Below are positions 57,631 through 60,000 of a stretch of DNA of 60,000 nucleotides, in pieces (the stretch's first letter is position 1; each line of letters starts with the position of its first letter). The DNA is from Hydractinia symbiolongicarpus (taxonomy: Eukaryota; Cnidaria; Hydrozoa; Anthoathecata; Hydractiniidae): contig NC_079876.1 of NCBI RefSeq assembly GCF_029227915.1, forward strand, positions 6,884,001-6,944,000. Direction: 5' to 3'. Under the pieces are notes generated by a model. The model made no database searches. It saw nothing but the letters and a program-made list of their open reading frames with translations, and had not been told where the DNA came from. The position numbers were made by a program, and so were the translations under genes.

Positions 57631-58632
57631 GACTTATGATAAGTGACGTAACATAAAGACATAAATTATGATTTAGCAATTGCAGATAATATTACTGTTT
57701 GTTTATAATGCATAAGGTTTATTATTCTAAGAGGTTGATGACATGGAAAATTTCAGCCCGGACTGAAGCTTCAAGTCGGTTCTGGTGGCAAAGTGTTCAT
57801 TCTGCCTTACTAGAATGCAAAATTAAACTTAAAAACCTCACTGTACATTAGGAATTGTGATTACACGAAGAATATTTCAACCTGCGCTGTGATGTAATCG
57901 CGAAATGTTTGTTTATACTGTTAATTTTGATTTTGATATTGATTGACTGTATATATACTAAATCTTTTTTCAGTTTCCAATTATAGACAAAAAAAGTGTA
58001 TATAGCTACTGAATTTACAATTACAATTTGTACAAAAAATTTGTTACTAGAAGTTGTAACAAATATTTCTATTACGCTTCATGGTGAGTTGAGTGATAGT
58101 TATCTTTTATCCAAACTTTTATTTTGTTTGGGGAAGCATGTTTTACAATTTGTCATATTACCCTCTACAAATCATCTTACAATATCTAAAAGAGAAGCAT
58201 TTAGTGTATTTCTTAGGTTATTTGAGCCTATAAAAACAATTCACTTATGTGAAAATATTTGAAAACAAGTTTGTTTGCACTCATCAAATTATTCCTCAAT
58301 TTTTTGTTGGTCGTATAAATTCGGAATATGTAAAAAATATTGTCGTTATTTACACATCAATGAATAAACAAACGTTTTTTTCTATATTTCTAACTTTATT
58401 TAATGTAGGCGCGATTACATTCTTTAATCTCGTCTAGTTTTTCACAAACAGAACTTTTAAACCTAAAATACATATAACGTTCTTAGAAATGATGTCAATA
58501 CTATTTAAACAAAGAAAATATATAAGAAATCCTCCTACTTGAAATCTCACTATATAATTATTAACTACAATTAGACAAAATTTGGTAAACCAAGAACGCA
58601 GTTTATTACTCATAACAAGAAAAATCAATTCT

Positions 58633-58640
58633 TATAAATA
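58633..58640 (+). promoter_or_regulatory. TATA box, copy C
   Basis: TATAAATA, 62 bases before the ATG; five bases are missing relative to A and B. Confidence 0.6.
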
Positions 58641-58694
58641 AGACGACTCAGTTACTAACCAGTTAGTCCCAAGTCTGCAGAAGTATCTATCATC

Positions 58695-59132
58695 ATGAAA
58701 CTTGTATTGTTGTTCTTTACATTATTCTTTGGTATTATTGCCATTTGTTTGTTTGTTTTTTTGTTTGTTTGTTTACAGCATAACATTAAGCAGCAACTTA
58801 TTATTTGTGCAACAATTTTTTTAACAGCTTAAAAACTAATTATTTCTTTGTCTTCTGTTATTTAGCGTTGCCTATTGAATCTGAACAGTTTGCAGACAAT
58901 GATGTTTCTCGTTAGTATTTCACACTTTCTCCCCCTTTCTTTCGAAAGGATATATTTCGTAACGAATAGGTAGCTTTATTTTCTAGATAAACACGAAATT
59001 GGCGATGCTGTAGATGACTGCGATGACGATGGTGATAATAATGAAATGTCAAATGATGATGATTGTGATGATGACGGTGATGACGATGATGATGATGGTG
59101 ACGATGATGATATCGAAAAAGAGGTCAAATAA
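58695..59132 (+). pseudogene. copy C of the secreted precursor family, donor lost and tail missing
   Basis: Exon 1 (58695-58743, MKLVLLFFTLFFGIIA) lacks the GTAAGT donor: GCCA runs directly into the TTTG tract. Exon 2 (58866-58910) keeps its acceptor and has a GTTAGT donor; exon 3 is 58987-59132. If spliced as in A and B, exon 3 is Asp/Gly-rich and ends DDDDIEKEVK, with no Arg/Tyr tail. Without splicing the signal exon reads on to a TAA near 58829. It could be a pseudogene, or an acidic-only variant using another donor. Confidence 0.55.
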
Positions 59133-59240
59133 CAAGCATGTAATCTTTTTGTGCAGAACGACTTTTGAATGGCAGAGATTTGTATCTGAAAAGCATTTTA
59201 AAAAATGATTTAATTCTATTAGTTTCTGTTTTTTTATCCT

Positions 59241-59594
59241 AATGTAAATGCCAACATACCTACAATCCCGGACATTATATAATGAGAAGGAGGGCGGACT
59301 TGTGACCACAAGCAATCGAGAACTTCATTTCTATCTAAGTAAAAATCACTGAGTTTACTGTTCCGAATGTACAGCGACATAGGACATAATATCTTACGAT
59401 ATTTGGTTAAAGTATTAAACTATATTAATTTTAAATTGTAATAGCACGTCCCAAATTTTTAACATTGTGTCCAGTGTGAAAACTTTTGTATAATGTAGCC
59501 GTTTTGAAAATAGCTGACGCTTTCCGACGTAGTTTAGTTCGCTTACACAGCTGTCAAGGTGGAATTTTGCAGCCTACAACTGCAGGACACTGAC
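59241..59594. other. no gene seen
   Basis: AT-rich sequence after block C. Confidence 0.4.
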
Positions 59595-59797
59595 AAAGTA
59601 ATGCATATCAGCTGTTTTACTAAAAAGCCCAAAAACAGTAACTTTTTATTATAACAGGTCTATAGGTGATTTGCACATTTTTTTCAATGTATAAATTTGT
59701 TTGGTGTGTTGTTTGTTTAATGCATAAAGTAATGCATATCAGCTGTTTTACTAAAAAGGCTAAAAACAGTAATTTTTCATTACAACAGCTCTATAGG
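59595..59797. repeat. 70-bp direct repeat pair
   Basis: AAAGTAATGCATATCAGCTG and the following ~50 bases at 59595 recur at 59726 with few changes, period 131. Confidence 0.7.
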
Positions 59798-60000
59798 GTT
59801 AGTATTAACATAAGTTTGTTCTAACCTTAAAATTTATACTTTGTTTTTTACTGCAAGTACACATTACAACCTCATCCAATAAGTTACCATGTTATTATTT
59901 ATATTCCATCTTTATTAACTATTTCCATATTAAAGGATTAAGAAAGTTATATAAAAATGCTATGACACGCTTTGTGCTTTTTGATAAGCAACCAATCAAT

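Larger units (their letters stand above)
57635..59240 (+). repeat. duplicated block C
   Basis: Inverted counterpart of 51250-53255, including upstream sequence around 57890-58020 that matches 52830-52960 in inverted orientation. Confidence 0.7.

Noticed and set aside
59014-59208. Met/Val-rich frame in copy C
   Set aside because: Out of phase with exon 2; produced by GAT repeats.

Overview
The window looks like AT-rich nuclear DNA of an animal, most likely a cnidarian and perhaps a hydrozoan. It has spliced genes with GT-AG introns, TATA boxes, AATAAA signals, tRNA-derived SINEs, MITEs and a decayed Polinton/Maverick-type element. The organism call is inferred from gene content and composition, with no database search behind it.

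Region 1 (about 4.0-29 kb, minus strand) holds one complete kinase gene, a MAP-kinase-interacting kinase (MNK/MKNK). It has 13 coding exons whose phases all join, giving 529 residues. Its 12.3-kb intron 10 carries a SINE copy, MITEs, a 24-bp hairpin and a possible small nested gene. A 65-bp minisatellite abuts exon 9 and repeats that exon's splice-donor sequence.

Region 2 (about 29-36.8 kb) has no gene I can support. It holds a 2.1-kb DNA-transposon-like unit with terminal inverted repeats and an internal 53-bp tandem array, plus a second, possibly related array.

Region 3 (about 36.9-46.6 kb) is visibly richer in GC. It is a gene-dense, broken Polinton-like element with integrase, packaging ATPase, a major-capsid-like gene, small membrane and coiled-coil genes, and probably a stub of DNA polymerase B. 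Genes are packed with ATGA overlaps or gaps of a few bases, and GC-poor hairpins sit at most gene ends. Frameshifts, stops and an Asp-to-Asn change at a catalytic position suggest that it is dead. A degenerate hammerhead-ribozyme-like motif interrupts its right end.

Region 4 (about 46.6-60 kb) holds dispersed repeats and then the most novel item: a three-copy family of small secreted-peptide genes (copies A minus, B plus, C plus) on inverted duplicated blocks. Each has three exons: a signal peptide, a short acidic linker, and an Asp-rich third exon. In A and B this third exon ends in an Arg/Tyr-rich tail with two cysteines. An acidic pro-region followed by a cationic tail resembles the layout of antimicrobial peptide precursors. 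In copy C the tail is absent and the protein ends in an acidic sequence that A and B encode in another frame of the same bases.
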